A stretch of 64,000 nt of DNA from Bosea sp. F3-2 (GTDB taxonomy: Bacteria > Pseudomonadota > Alphaproteobacteria > Rhizobiales > Beijerinckiaceae): positions 744,001-808,000 of the forward strand of contig NZ_CP042331.1 in assembly GCF_008253865.1 (NCBI RefSeq), given 5' to 3'. The notes under the pieces are model-generated. The model saw nothing but the letters and a program-made list of their open reading frames with translations. It searched no databases and was not told the DNA's origin. Both the position numbers and the translations under genes were made by a program. Shown in pieces: positions 1 to 7,843 of the stretch. Numbering within the stretch: the first letter of the stretch is position 1; each line of letters starts with the position of its first letter.

Positions 1-198
1 GGCGCCGTCGTCGGTGACGAAGACCTCGCCGTGCTGATACGGACTCATCGTGCCCGGATCGACGTTGAGGTAGGGATCGAGCTTGCGCAGGCGGACCTTG
101 TAGCCGCGCGCCTGAAGAAGGGCTGCGAGAGCCGCCGCCGCCAGGCCTTTGCCAAGCGAGGACACCACGCCGCCGGTGATGAAAACATACCGCGTCAT
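1..198 (-). CDS. pyrG: CTP synthase, N-terminal 66 residues (runs off left edge)
   Basis: This is the start of the glutamine-dependent CTP synthase, which makes CTP from UTP, ATP and glutamine in the last step of cytosolic pyrimidine synthesis. The visible 66 residues begin MTRYVFITGGVVSSLGKG, the invariant amidoligase P-loop region. LDPYLNVDPGTMSPYQHGE follows at about residues 39-57 and carries substrate and Mg-binding residues. The ATG is at 198 on the minus strand and the reading frame stays open to base 1. secG lies upstream on the same strand, but two terminators separate them, so pyrG probably has its own promoter between about 199 and 278. Confidence 0.97.
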   Translation of the reverse strand, partial: MTRYVFITGGVVSSLGKGLAAAALAALLQARGYKVRLRKLDPYLNVDPGTMSPYQHGEVFVTDDGA

Positions 199-278
199 GG
201 GAGTTCACCTTTATCGCCACGGGTTCGATTCGCTAAGCGCCTTCAGTGCAGTCCCGCCTTGCCCTGAGCGCTTGTCCA

Positions 279-305
279 CAAAAGAGAAGGCCGGTCGCCC
301 GGCCT
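279..305 (-). terminator. Intrinsic terminator, distal copy downstream of secG
   Basis: Read on the minus strand, AGGCCGG-loop-CCGGCCT is followed by TCTCTTTT, a compact GC stem with a U-rich tail. It almost repeats the terminator at 583-610 and lies just before the pyrG leader. Confidence 0.75.
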
Positions 306-306
306 C

Positions 307-571
307 AGAGCCTCCAGCTAAACCTGAAGGGGTCTCGACGCCGGCAATTCACCCGCTCCGCCAGGAGCGGGGCGCGGTCGATACCCTTGGTATCGACAAG
401 CGACGCGACGCCGCGGGCGGGCGAATTCCCGGCGCCTCGGGTGGGCTTTGGAAGGCCGTCTGCTGTGTCGGCGTGACTGGCCGATATCGATGGATATCGG
501 CTGCGCCCGCCTCCTGGCATTCGGCTCTTCCAAAGCCCATCGAGACCCCTTCAGGTTTAGCTGGAGGCTCT
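307..571. repeat. Nested inverted-repeat element between secG and pyrG
   Basis: A perfect 32-bp inverted repeat has arms at 307-338 and 540-571. Inside it is a second inverted pair (TGGGCTTTGGAAG at 442-454 with its complement at 527-539). Two short hairpins are also present, GTCGATACC/GGTATCGAC near 378-398 and GCCGATATC/GATATCGGC near 480-501. No reading frame here resembles a protein. The element sits between two near-identical terminators and fills most of the 419-bp gap between secG and pyrG. Confidence 0.8.
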
Positions 572-582
572 TGCCTCATATC

Positions 583-610
583 AAAAGAGAAGGGCCGGTT
601 TCCCGGCCCT
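583..610 (-). terminator. Intrinsic terminator immediately after secG
   Basis: On the minus strand, AGGGCCGG-loop-CCGGCCCT is followed by TCTCTTTT, starting 8 nt past the secG stop codon. It is a strong Rho-independent terminator. Confidence 0.85.
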
Positions 611-617
611 GCCCTGC

Positions 618-1028
618 TTACTGCTGCGGCGCCACTGGCGGCGTCGGCGGCTGCGCGCCGCCCTGGCTTTGGTTCTGCATCTGGCGGAGCTGGTCGAGCA
701 CGCCGCCGGCATTCGGGGCACTCGGAGCCGCAGGCGCGCCAGGGGTCGCAGGCGCGGTCGTCGCCGGAGCGCCGTCGATGATCGAACGCTGGACGCGGCC
801 GCGATTGGCCATGACCGCCAGCACGATCGAGGTCAGGAAGAAGAGAGCCGCGAGGATCGCCGTCGCCCGGGTCAGCGCATTGGCCTGGCCGCGGCCGGTC
901 ATGAAACCGCCGACGCCGCCGCCACCGCTGCCCATGCCGAGGCCGCCGCCCTCAGAACGCTGCAGCAGCACGACGCCGACGAGCGCGATGACGATGATCA
1001 GGTGGATGACGATGAGAACGTTCTGCAT
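618..1028 (-). CDS. secG: Preprotein translocase subunit SecG
   Basis: SecG is the small accessory subunit of the SecYEG inner-membrane channel. The 136-residue product has two membrane segments (about residues 2-24 and 50-72). They are separated by the family's glycine-rich cytoplasmic loop, QRSEGGGLGMG, at about 23-33. A long Ala/Pro/Gln-rich tail of about 60 residues follows, as in many alphaproteobacterial SecG proteins. The ATG at 1028 (MQNVLIVIHLIIV) fits the family better than longer in-frame extensions. The gene lies in the usual tpiA-secG-pyrG order and ends at a strong terminator. Confidence 0.95.
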   Translation of the reverse strand: MQNVLIVIHLIIVIALVGVVLLQRSEGGGLGMGSGGGGVGGFMTGRGQANALTRATAILAALFFLTSIVLAVMANRGRVQRSIIDGAPATTAPATPGAPAAPSAPNAGGVLDQLRQMQNQSQGGAQPPTPPVAPQQ

Positions 1029-1176
1029 GGTCTCACGAAATGGATATGGCGCGGGCCACCGGCAAGGGCCACCCGCTCCTCCTCGAAGGTCGAGGCGAAT
1101 TCGGCGGCGCACATAACATGCGTGCGCCGCCAGCGCCACCCCCTGGGCGCATCCGGCTAAGGCCTGTTGGGTTTTA

Positions 1177-1348
1177 ACGGAACCACACCGTCATTCCGGG
1201 GCTTCGCGTCAGCGAAGAGCCTGGAACCCATGAACACGAGATCAGAAGAGATGACTCGTCGGATCAGGCCCTTTCGATGTGCGGTCGTGTTCATGGGTTC
1301 CGGGCTCGGGCCTGCGGCCCGCCCCGGAATGACGGGGGTGGTTCCGTC
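1177..1348. repeat. Palindromic intergenic repeat, family A, copy 1
   Basis: The element is bounded by CGTCATTCCGGGGC and its complement, with inner arms AACCCATGAACAC and GTGTTCATGGGTT. It occupies most of the 343 bp between secG and tpiA. A second copy is at 28597-28800. The short open frames crossing it are by-products of the repeat. Confidence 0.85.
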
Positions 1349-1371
1349 AAAACACAGCTTCAAGCGATGGC

Positions 1372-2136
1372 TTAGCCGTTGCAGGCGCGCGCGATCGCCA
1401 GGAATTCGTCGGCCTTCAGGCTCGCCCCGCCGACCAGCGCGCCGTCGACATGGGCGACGTTCATCAGCTCGGCCGCGTTGGACGGCTTGACCGAGCCGCC
1501 ATAGAGCAGCCGCACGCCGGCCGCCGCAGCCTTGCCGATCAGGCGGCCGATCTCGGTGCGGATCGCCGCATGCATCTCGGCGACGTCGGCGGCGGTCGGT
1601 GTCAGGCCGGTGCCGATCGCCCAGACCGGCTCATAGGCGACCACGAGCGTGGCGGCTGTCGATCCGTCCGGAATCGAGCCGCGGAGCTGCTTCTTGACGA
1701 TGGCGAGCGCCTTGCCGGCCTCGCGCTCGTCCTTGGTCTCGCCGACGCAGACGATCGGCACCAGCAGCGCCTTCTGCGTCGCCTCGGCCTTGGCCTTGAC
1801 CGTTGCGTTCGTCTCGCCATGGAGCGTGCGGCGCTCGGAATGGCCGACGATGCAGAAGCTCGCACCGGCATCGGCCAGCATCGCGGCCGAAACCTCGCCG
1901 GTGAAGGCGCCGGCTCCTTGCGTGCTGCAATCCTGACCGCCGGTGGCGATGCGCGCGCCGATCAGGGTTGCCGAAGTCGTGAACAGCAGGGTCGCGGGCG
2001 GGCAGATGGCGAGGTCGACGGCCTGCTTCAGCGCTGTGTCGTAGCCCTTGGCCACTTCGGCTGCGATGGCGATATCGGCCTTGAGGCCGTTCATCTTCCA
2101 GTTGCCGGCTACCAGCGGCCTGATGCTGCGCGTCAC
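1372..2136 (-). CDS. tpiA: Triose-phosphate isomerase
   Basis: This glycolytic and gluconeogenic enzyme interconverts dihydroxyacetone phosphate and glyceraldehyde 3-phosphate in the cytosol. The 254-residue product has the usual length. Visible marks are the N-terminal LVAGNWKMNG with the substrate-binding Asn and Lys, the electrophilic His in CIVGHSERR, the catalytic Glu in VAYEPVWAIGTG, and the phosphate-binding LYGGSVKP. I chose the GTG at 2136 because GGAGG lies 6 nt upstream and the family starts just before LVAGNWK. Two palindromic repeats separate it from ppiD. Confidence 0.97.
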   Translation of the reverse strand: MTRSIRPLVAGNWKMNGLKADIAIAAEVAKGYDTALKQAVDLAICPPATLLFTTSATLIGARIATGGQDCSTQGAGAFTGEVSAAMLADAGASFCIVGHSERRTLHGETNATVKAKAEATQKALLVPIVCVGETKDEREAGKALAIVKKQLRGSIPDGSTAATLVVAYEPVWAIGTGLTPTAADVAEMHAAIRTEIGRLIGKAAAAGVRLLYGGSVKPSNAAELMNVAHVDGALVGGASLKADEFLAIARACNG

Positions 2137-2196
2137 GTTGATCCTCCGAAATCCGCCCACCGGCGCTGGAATGTTCTGTATGTCGTGGAAACACGC

Positions 2197-2295
2197 CCGT
2201 CATTCCGGACAAGCCGCCATGGCGGCGCCGATCCGGAATCCATCGGAGGGCTGGGCGCTCTATGATGGATTCCGGGTCCAGCCCGGAATGACGGC
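2197..2295. repeat. Palindromic intergenic repeat, family B, copy 1
   Basis: The element has arms CGTCATTCCGGACAAGC and CCCGGAATGACG, with an inner pair GATCCGGAATCCATC and GATGGATTCCGGGTC. It folds into one long hairpin of about 100 nt. Other copies are at 9070, 23488, 25061 and 37919. Confidence 0.85.
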
Positions 2296-2380
2296 GCGTT
2301 TCCCGTACAAGAACAGCAGGCTCTAGCAATGCCCGGCGGGCGCCGCAATCGCGTGCGATCTCGCGACAGGATTTTGCGGG

Positions 2381-2586
2381 GCGATCGCTTGAAGAGTTTT
2401 CTCGCCCTTGCCGAAGCACGAGCCCGCAAGCCCTCCCCCCCGCTTGCGGTGGGGAGGGATGGGTGGGGGCAGTGCCGCTTGGCGCTGAACTGGAAAAATG
2501 ACCGAGCCCTGCTTCCGGCCCCCCATCCCTAGCCCTTCCCCACCGCAAGCGGGGGGGAAGGGAAGGCGCACTACCTTCAAGCGATC
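2381..2586. repeat. Palindromic intergenic repeat, family C, copy 1
   Basis: The element starts GCGATCGCTTGAAG and ends CTTCAAGCGATC. Inner arms CCCGCTTGCGGTGGGGAGGG and CCCTTCCCCACCGCAAGCGG sit around an AT-richer loop. Together with family B copy 1 it accounts for most of the 573 bp between tpiA and ppiD. A related copy is at 6219-6425. Confidence 0.85.
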
Positions 2587-2709
2587 ACCCTGGAGGATTC
2601 AGCTACGGCGATTGCGGCTTTCGCCGCCGGTTCCTATAAGCAGCGCCGAAACAGACGCGCGCAGGGCATAAATCCGCGCCTCGAACAGGTTCAGGGAAAG
2701 ACAGCTTCC

Positions 2710-4623
2710 ATGATGATGCAGGGCATCCGCAAGGCGAGTCAGGGTTTCCTCGGCAAGCTCGTCGTCAGCGTCATGTTCGGCGTCCTGATCCTCGCCTTCG
2801 CGATCTGGGGCGTCGGCGACATCTTCCGAGGCTATGGCCGCAACGCGGTCGCGAAGGTCGGCAAGACCGAGATCGGCCTCGAGCAGATGCGCCAGGCCTA
2901 TCAGAACGATCTGCAGAACCTGATCCGCCAGCAGCGCCGCCAGATCTCGCCCGAGATGGCGCGCGCGCTCGGCCTCGACCGGCAGGTGCTCTCCCGTCTG
3001 CTGACCGAGGCGACGCTCGACCAGACGGCACAGAGCATGCGGCTTGCCGTCTCCGACGAGACGATCCGCAACCTGATCTTCGACGACCCGGTCTTCCGCG
3101 ACGCCGCCGGTCAGTTCTCTTCGGCGCGCTTCAATGAGCTGCTGCGCTCGAACGGCTATACCGAACAGACCTATGTCGCGCTCCAGCGCTCGACCATCCT
3201 GCGCCAGCAGCTCTCCGAGATGCTGGTCGGTGGCCTCACCGCCCCGCTCGCCCTGCAGGAGCTCGGCAGCCGCCTGCGCAACGAGAAGCGCGCCGTCACC
3301 TTCGCGCGGATGCCGGCGAGCGCCGCCGGCGAGATCGCCGCGCCGACTGAGGACCAGCTCAAGACCTTCTTCAACGACCGCAAGATCGCCTTCCGCGCGC
3401 CGGAGTTCCGGACGGCCGACATCCTCTCGATCTCGGCCGAGGCGATCGCCGACCCGGCGAAGGTCACCGAAGACGAGGCCAAGGCGCGCTACGAGGCGGT
3501 GAAGGCCCAGCGCTTCAGCACGGCAGAGACCCGCACCATCCAGCAGATCGTCTTCCCGAATGTCGAGGAGGCCCAGGCAGCCAAGGCCAAGATCGACGGC
3601 GGCGAGACCTTCGACGAGATCGCGACCGAGCGGAACGTCGCCTTCAACGACCTCACGCTCGGCACCTTCACCCGCGAGCAGATCTTCGATCCCGCCGTGC
3701 GCGAGGCCGCCTTCGCGCTCGAGCAGGAAGGCGTCAGTGCGCCGGTCACCAGCGCCTTCGGCACCGTGTTGCTGCGCGTGACCAAGGTCGACACTGCGCA
3801 TGTGCGCCCCTTCGACGAGGTTGCCGCCGAGCTGAAGCAGGAGATCGCGACCAGCCGCGCGGCCGGTCGGATCACCGAGCTGCATGACAAGATCGAGGAC
3901 CAGCGCGCTGCCGCCAAGCCGCTCGCCGAGATCGCCAAGGAGTTCAACCTGAAGCTGCGCAGCGCCGGCCCGATGAACGCCACGCTCGCCAGGCCCGATG
4001 GCTCGAAGGAGGAGGCCCTGCCGGGCGGCGACGCGACGCTGCAGGCGATCTTCCGCTCCGATATCGGCGTCGACAACGAGGCGATCCGTCTGCCGCGCGA
4101 AACCGGCTATGTCTGGTTCGACGTCACCAAGATCGACCCGGCGCGCGAGCGCGGCTTCGACGAGGTCAAGGCCGAGGTCGAGAAGCATTGGCGCGCCGAC
4201 GAGACGGCGGCCAAGCTCGCCGCCAAGGCGCGCGAGCTGTCGGAGCGGCTCGACAAGGGCGAGAGCTTCGACGCGGTTGCCGCTTCGGCCGGGCTGACCA
4301 TCGAGACCGCCGCTGATATCGGCCGTCAGGACCAGCGTCCGGAGCTCCCGGCCACCGTCGTCAGCCAGATCTTCGGCACTGTCGCTGGCAAGAGCGGCTC
4401 GGCGGCTGGCACGGATGGCGAGCGCATCCTGTTCAAGGTCGATTCGGCGACCGTCCCGCCTTACATCCGCACCACGCAGGAGGCCGGCAATTTCGAGCGC
4501 GTCCTGTCCCAGAGCGTGAGCGAGGACATCCTGCTGCAATATGTCGCCAAGCGGCAGGCTGAGCTCGGCGTCAGCCTCAACGAGGCTGCCTTCCGCAACG
4601 CCACGGGTGGAGCGACGAATTGA
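2710..4623 (+). CDS. ppiD: Membrane-anchored peptidyl-prolyl isomerase of the PpiD/SurA type
   Basis: This is a periplasmic folding chaperone or isomerase tethered to the inner membrane that helps proteins leaving the Sec channel. The 637-residue product has a short cytoplasmic N-terminus and one membrane anchor (about residues 16-38, LVVSVMFGVLILAFAIW). A SurA_N-like helical domain follows to about residue 180. Next comes a parvulin-like rotamase domain (about 260-360, with ETRTIQQIVFPN and LGTFTREQIFDPAV), then a C-terminal chaperone region. Length and layout match E. coli PpiD. It is directly followed by trpE, whose likely start overlaps its stop codon. Three consecutive ATG codons (2710, 2713, 2716) leave the exact start open. 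Confidence 0.92.
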   Translation: MMMQGIRKASQGFLGKLVVSVMFGVLILAFAIWGVGDIFRGYGRNAVAKVGKTEIGLEQMRQAYQNDLQNLIRQQRRQISPEMARALGLDRQVLSRLLTEATLDQTAQSMRLAVSDETIRNLIFDDPVFRDAAGQFSSARFNELLRSNGYTEQTYVALQRSTILRQQLSEMLVGGLTAPLALQELGSRLRNEKRAVTFARMPASAAGEIAAPTEDQLKTFFNDRKIAFRAPEFRTADILSISAEAIADPAKVTEDEAKARYEAVKAQRFSTAETRTIQQIVFPNVEEAQAAKAKIDGGETFDEIATERNVAFNDLTLGTFTREQIFDPAVREAAFALEQEGVSAPVTSAFGTVLLRVTKVDTAHVRPFDEVAAELKQEIATSRAAGRITELHDKIEDQRAAAKPLAEIAKEFNLKLRSAGPMNATLARPDGSKEEALPGGDATLQAIFRSDIGVDNEAIRLPRETGYVWFDVTKIDPARERGFDEVKAEVEKHWRADETAAKLAAKARELSERLDKGESFDAVAASAGLTIETAADIGRQDQRPELPATVVSQIFGTVAGKSGSAAGTDGERILFKVDSATVPPYIRTTQEAGNFERVLSQSVSEDILLQYVAKRQAELGVSLNEAAFRNATGGATN

Positions 4624-6140
4624 CGATGCAGCCCCTTCTGGAGTTCGAGCGCTTCGCGCAGATCTATGAGACGGGCGCACCGCAACTCCTGCGGCAGGTT
4701 CTGGTCGGTGACTGCGAAACGCCGGTCGCCGCCTTCCTGAAACTGCGCCACTCCACCTCCGGCCCCGCCTTCCTGCTCGAATCGGTGGAGGGCGGCGCCG
4801 TGCGCGGCCGCTATTCGATGATCGGGCTGGAGCCGGACCTGATCTGGCGCTGTCATCAGGGCGAGGCCTCGCTCTGCCGGACTGCGCTGGGCGACAGCTT
4901 CCTCACCGATCCGCGCCCGGCCTTCGAGAGCCTGCGCGCGCTCCTCGAGGAGAGCGCCATTCCGGAGGCCGACGATCTGCCGCCGATGGCGGCCGGCGTC
5001 TTCGGCTATCTCGGCTACGACATGGTCCGGCTGATGGAGCGGCTGCCCGAGCCGAAGGAGACCGGCACCGGCCTGCCCGACGCTATCCTGACCCGGCCGA
5101 CGCTGATGGTGGTGTTCGATTCGGTGCGCGACGAGATCCATGTCGTGACGCCGGTGCGGCACATGCCGGGCGTCGCTGCGCGCCACGCCTATGAGCGGGC
5201 GCAGGAGCGGCTGGAAGCGGTGGTGCAGGCGCTTGAGGGGCCCCTGCCCGCCGAGGCCGACATCGACATCGCCAACCTGCCGGAGCCGGCGACGATCTCG
5301 AATACGAGCGAGGCCGCGTTCCACGAGATGGTGGCCAAGGCGAAGGAGTACATCCGCGCCGGCGACATCTTCCAGGTCGTTCTGTCGCAGCGCTTCGAAG
5401 CGCCGTTCGCACTGCCGCCCTTCGCGCTCTATCGCGCGCTCAGGCGGATCAACCCGGCCCCCTTCCTCTGCTATCTCGACTTCAGCGATTTCCAGATCGT
5501 CTGTTCGAGCCCGGAGATCCTGGTCAGGCTGCGGGACGACACCGTCACGATCCGGCCGATCGCCGGCACACGCCGCCGCGGCGCCACCGAGGCCGAGGAC
5601 CAGGCACTGGCGAAGGAATTGCTGGCCGATCCGAAGGAGCGCGCCGAGCATCTCATGCTGCTCGATCTCGGCCGCAACGATGTCGGCCGCGTCGCGCAGA
5701 TCGGCACGGTCAAGGTCACCGATTCCTTCTTCATCGAGCGCTACAGCCAGGTGATGCACATCGTCTCGAACGTCGAGGGTGCGATCGATCCCAAGCATGA
5801 CGCGCTCTCGGCGCTGATCGCCGGCTTCCCGGCGGGCACGGTCTCCGGCGCGCCGAAGGTGCGGGCGATGGAGATCATCGACGAGCTGGAGCACGATGCG
5901 CGCGGCGCCTATGGCGGCTGCATCGGCTATTTCGGTGCCAATGGCGAGATGGACACCTGCATCGTGCTGCGCACGGCCGTCGTCAAGGACGGGCGCATGC
6001 ATGTCCAGGCTGGCGCCGGCATCGTCTACGATTCGAACCCGGCCTCCGAGCAGGAGGAATGCATCAACAAGGCCAAGGCCTTGTTCCGCGCCGCCGAGGA
6101 AGCGATCCGCTTCGCCGCCCGGACCGGACGCGGGCAGTAA
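4620..6140 (+). CDS. trpE: Anthranilate synthase component I
   Basis: TrpE converts chorismate and ammonia (supplied by the TrpG partner) to anthranilate, the first committed step of tryptophan synthesis. The 506-residue product has the family layout: a regulatory N-terminal part with LLESVEGG (about 52-59) where tryptophan binds, then the chorismate-binding domain. That domain carries PIAGTRRRG (about 316), LLDLGRNDVGRV (about 348) and FPAGTVSGAPK (about 403). Two starts are possible: TTG at 4620 overlapping the ppiD stop, with GGTGGAG 7 nt upstream, or ATG at 4626. A terminator follows at 6158, so no trpG is co-transcribed here. Confidence 0.96.
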   Translation: MTMQPLLEFERFAQIYETGAPQLLRQVLVGDCETPVAAFLKLRHSTSGPAFLLESVEGGAVRGRYSMIGLEPDLIWRCHQGEASLCRTALGDSFLTDPRPAFESLRALLEESAIPEADDLPPMAAGVFGYLGYDMVRLMERLPEPKETGTGLPDAILTRPTLMVVFDSVRDEIHVVTPVRHMPGVAARHAYERAQERLEAVVQALEGPLPAEADIDIANLPEPATISNTSEAAFHEMVAKAKEYIRAGDIFQVVLSQRFEAPFALPPFALYRALRRINPAPFLCYLDFSDFQIVCSSPEILVRLRDDTVTIRPIAGTRRRGATEAEDQALAKELLADPKERAEHLMLLDLGRNDVGRVAQIGTVKVTDSFFIERYSQVMHIVSNVEGAIDPKHDALSALIAGFPAGTVSGAPKVRAMEIIDELEHDARGAYGGCIGYFGANGEMDTCIVLRTAVVKDGRMHVQAGAGIVYDSNPASEQEECINKAKALFRAAEEAIRFAARTGRGQ

Positions 6141-6157
6141 TCTCCCCGAAGAACAAA

Positions 6158-6191
6158 CCGCCCGGCTGCTTGCAGCCGGGCGGCTCTTTTT
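6158..6191 (+). terminator. Intrinsic terminator of trpE
   Basis: A perfect 12-bp stem, CCGCCCGGCTGC with GCAGCCGGGCGG, has a 2-nt central gap and is followed by CTCTTTTTG. It lies 17 nt after the trpE stop. Confidence 0.9.
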
Positions 6192-6218
6192 GTGCTGCTC
6201 GTTTTCGGCTCAGTGGCC

Positions 6219-6425
6219 AAGGCAATCGCTTGAAAAGTTTTCTCGCCATTGCTGAAGCGCGCAAGCCCTCCCCCCGCTTGCGGTGGGGAGGGTTGGATGG
6301 GGGGCAGTACCGCTTGGCACGACGCCGAAGAAGGCCGGAGCCCTGCTTTCCGGCCCCCCATCCCTAACCCTTCCCCACCGCAAGCGGGGGGAAGGGAAGG
6401 CGCTCTACCTCCAAGCGATCGTCCC
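6219..6425. repeat. Palindromic intergenic repeat, family C, copy 2, bounded by a 13-bp direct repeat
   Basis: The element shares the AATCGCTTGAA outer arm and the CCCGCTTGCGGTGGGGAGGG inner arm with the copy at 2381. It is bounded by an exact 13-bp direct repeat, CGGCTCAGTGGCC, at 6206-6218 and 6425-6437. The right copy of the direct repeat contains the stop codon of the neighbouring YqhA-like gene. The pattern resembles a target-site duplication. Confidence 0.8.
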
Positions 6426-6428
6426 GGC

Positions 6429-7001
6429 TCAGTGGCCCTTGCCGCTCACCGTCATCCGGTCGACCCAGGCGATGCCGATGGCGGAGAAGATGAAGACGAC
6501 GTGGATCAGCGTCTGCAGCAGGACGCCGGTCTCGGTGTAGTTTGCGGTCCTGCCCGCGATGCCGATATTGCCGGCCTCGATGAAGGTCCTGAGCAGATGG
6601 ATCGACGAGATGCCGATGATCGCCATCGCCAGCTTGATCTTCAGGATGCTCGCATTGACGTGGCTCAGCCATTCCGGCTGGTCGGGATGGCCTTCGAGCC
6701 GCAGCCGCGAGACGAAGGTCTCGTAGCCGCCGACGATCACCATGATCAGCAGATTCGAGATCATCACCACGTCGATCAGCCCGAGAACGACCAGCATGAT
6801 CTGCTGCTCGCTGAAGTCGAAGGCGTGGGTGACGAGGTGCCAGAGCTCCTTCAGGAAGAGGAAGACATAGACGCACTGCGCCACGATGAGGCCGATATAG
6901 AGAGGCAGCTGCAGCCAGCGGGAGCTGAAGATGAGCGCCGGCAGCGGCTTCATCGCGCCATAAGCGTCGGGTCGGAAAGGCGGGCTGCCGGGAGAGGCCA
7001 T
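6429..7001 (-). CDS. YqhA/UPF0114-family inner-membrane protein
   Basis: This 190-residue integral membrane protein belongs to the YqhA-like (TIGR00645) family, whose function is not established. It has about four membrane segments: LPLYIGLIVAQCVYVFLFL, IMLVVLGLIDVVMISNLLIM, ILKIKLAMAIIGISSIHLL and LIHVVFIFSAIGIAWV. The family signature MIVGGYETFVSRL is seen here as VIVGGYETFVSRL at about residue 85. ATG 7001 has AGGA 7 nt upstream; a longer start at 7028 is possible. The stop codon lies inside the direct repeat that bounds the family C element, so the extreme C-terminus may have been copied with it. It is divergent from the BA14K gene. Confidence 0.9.
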   Translation of the reverse strand: MASPGSPPFRPDAYGAMKPLPALIFSSRWLQLPLYIGLIVAQCVYVFLFLKELWHLVTHAFDFSEQQIMLVVLGLIDVVMISNLLIMVIVGGYETFVSRLRLEGHPDQPEWLSHVNASILKIKLAMAIIGISSIHLLRTFIEAGNIGIAGRTANYTETGVLLQTLIHVVFIFSAIGIAWVDRMTVSGKGH

Positions 7002-7249
7002 GGTTGGGTCCTGATCCTTCGAATGCATGATGAGGTTTTTGTACGGTGAGACGCTAGATGGCGAGGAAGACGCGTCGGCGCAACCCGCTAAATGATGCTC
7101 TGGCACCCAACAGCCACAATGTTGTGACGACCAATTTGCGCCGAGATTGCATGCTAGTCTTTGCGCCGGGTCGACAGATCGCTAGAGTTGAATCCGACCG
7201 GGGGAACATGCCGAGTTCCACTCGCACAGGACAGCAGAGGAGTTTCGTC

Positions 7250-7711
7250 ATGATCAGGACGCTTGTCGTCGCCGCGGCTCTCGCTGGCTGCGCCGCCCTT
7301 GCCGCCCCCGCTTGGGCAGCGCCGCTGGCTCCCGCCTCAGCAGCCGTTGCATCGGCCAAGGCGGGTTCGACCCTGCTCCAGACCGTGCAGTGGCGTCCCT
7401 ATGGCTACTACGGCCCCGGATATTACCGCTACAACAGGGGCCCGGCGGTCGGTGCCGGCATCGCGGCCGGTGTCATTGGCGGAGCGCTGGCGGCTGGTGC
7501 GCTCGCCGCTCCGCCGCCGCCCCCGGTTTACGTCTATCCCGAGCCGGCGCCGGTCTATGTCGCGCCGCCGGTCTACGCCGCTCCGCGCGCCTATGGCTAC
7601 AGCATCGAGGACACCGATGCCGTGGCCTATTGCTCGCGCCGCTTCAGGAGCTACAACCCGGAAACCGGCACCTATGTCGGCAAGGGCGGCGTCGTCCGCG
7701 CCTGCCCCTGA
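7250..7711 (+). CDS. BA14K family protein
   Basis: This is a small secreted or envelope protein of the BA14K family, first known as a Brucella lectin-like immunoreactive protein. The 153-residue product has an N-terminal signal peptide (MIRTLVVAAALAGCAALAAP, cleavage near AWA-AP). A low-complexity Gly/Tyr/Pro/Val region (about 45-115) follows. The C-terminal BA14K motif is AYCSRRFRSYNPETGTYVG, ending in RACP. The ATG at 7250 has GGAG upstream and places the signal peptide at the N-terminus, so longer readings from 7058 are rejected. A terminator follows at 7743. Confidence 0.9.
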   Translation: MIRTLVVAAALAGCAALAAPAWAAPLAPASAAVASAKAGSTLLQTVQWRPYGYYGPGYYRYNRGPAVGAGIAAGVIGGALAAGALAAPPPPPVYVYPEPAPVYVAPPVYAAPRAYGYSIEDTDAVAYCSRRFRSYNPETGTYVGKGGVVRACP

Positions 7712-7742
7712 CAGCAGCCGACAATCCGGTCGCTGATGATCG

Positions 7743-7768
7743 CTCCCCGCAGCAATGCGGGGAGTTTT
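7743..7768 (+). terminator. Intrinsic terminator after the BA14K gene
   Basis: CTCCCCGCA-GCAA-TGCGGGGAG is followed by TTTT. It lies 32 nt past the BA14K stop and upstream of the exonuclease III gene, which therefore needs its own promoter or readthrough. Confidence 0.88.
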
Positions 7769-7843
7769 CGTTTGCGGCGAAAGCGGCTTGCCATGACGGC
7801 AGCGATCCCGCTTATCCTGCCCCTGCCTAACTCGGAGCCTCTC

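Noticed and set aside
1167..1490. Open frames in the family A repeat (also 28742 and similar)
   Set aside because: Frames such as GTTPSFRGFASAKSLEPMNT recur wherever the palindrome occurs, so they reflect the repeat and not a protein.
2599..4680. Very long minus-strand open frame (about 690 codons) opposite ppiD
   Set aside because: It mirrors the ppiD codons in antisense, has an Asp/Leu/Arg/Gly-rich composition with no family match, and the plus-strand frame is a clear PpiD. High GC removes stop codons in such shadows.
7058..7249. Upstream extension of the BA14K gene
   Set aside because: It would put about 64 residues before a perfect signal peptide; the ATG at 7250 has a ribosome-binding site.
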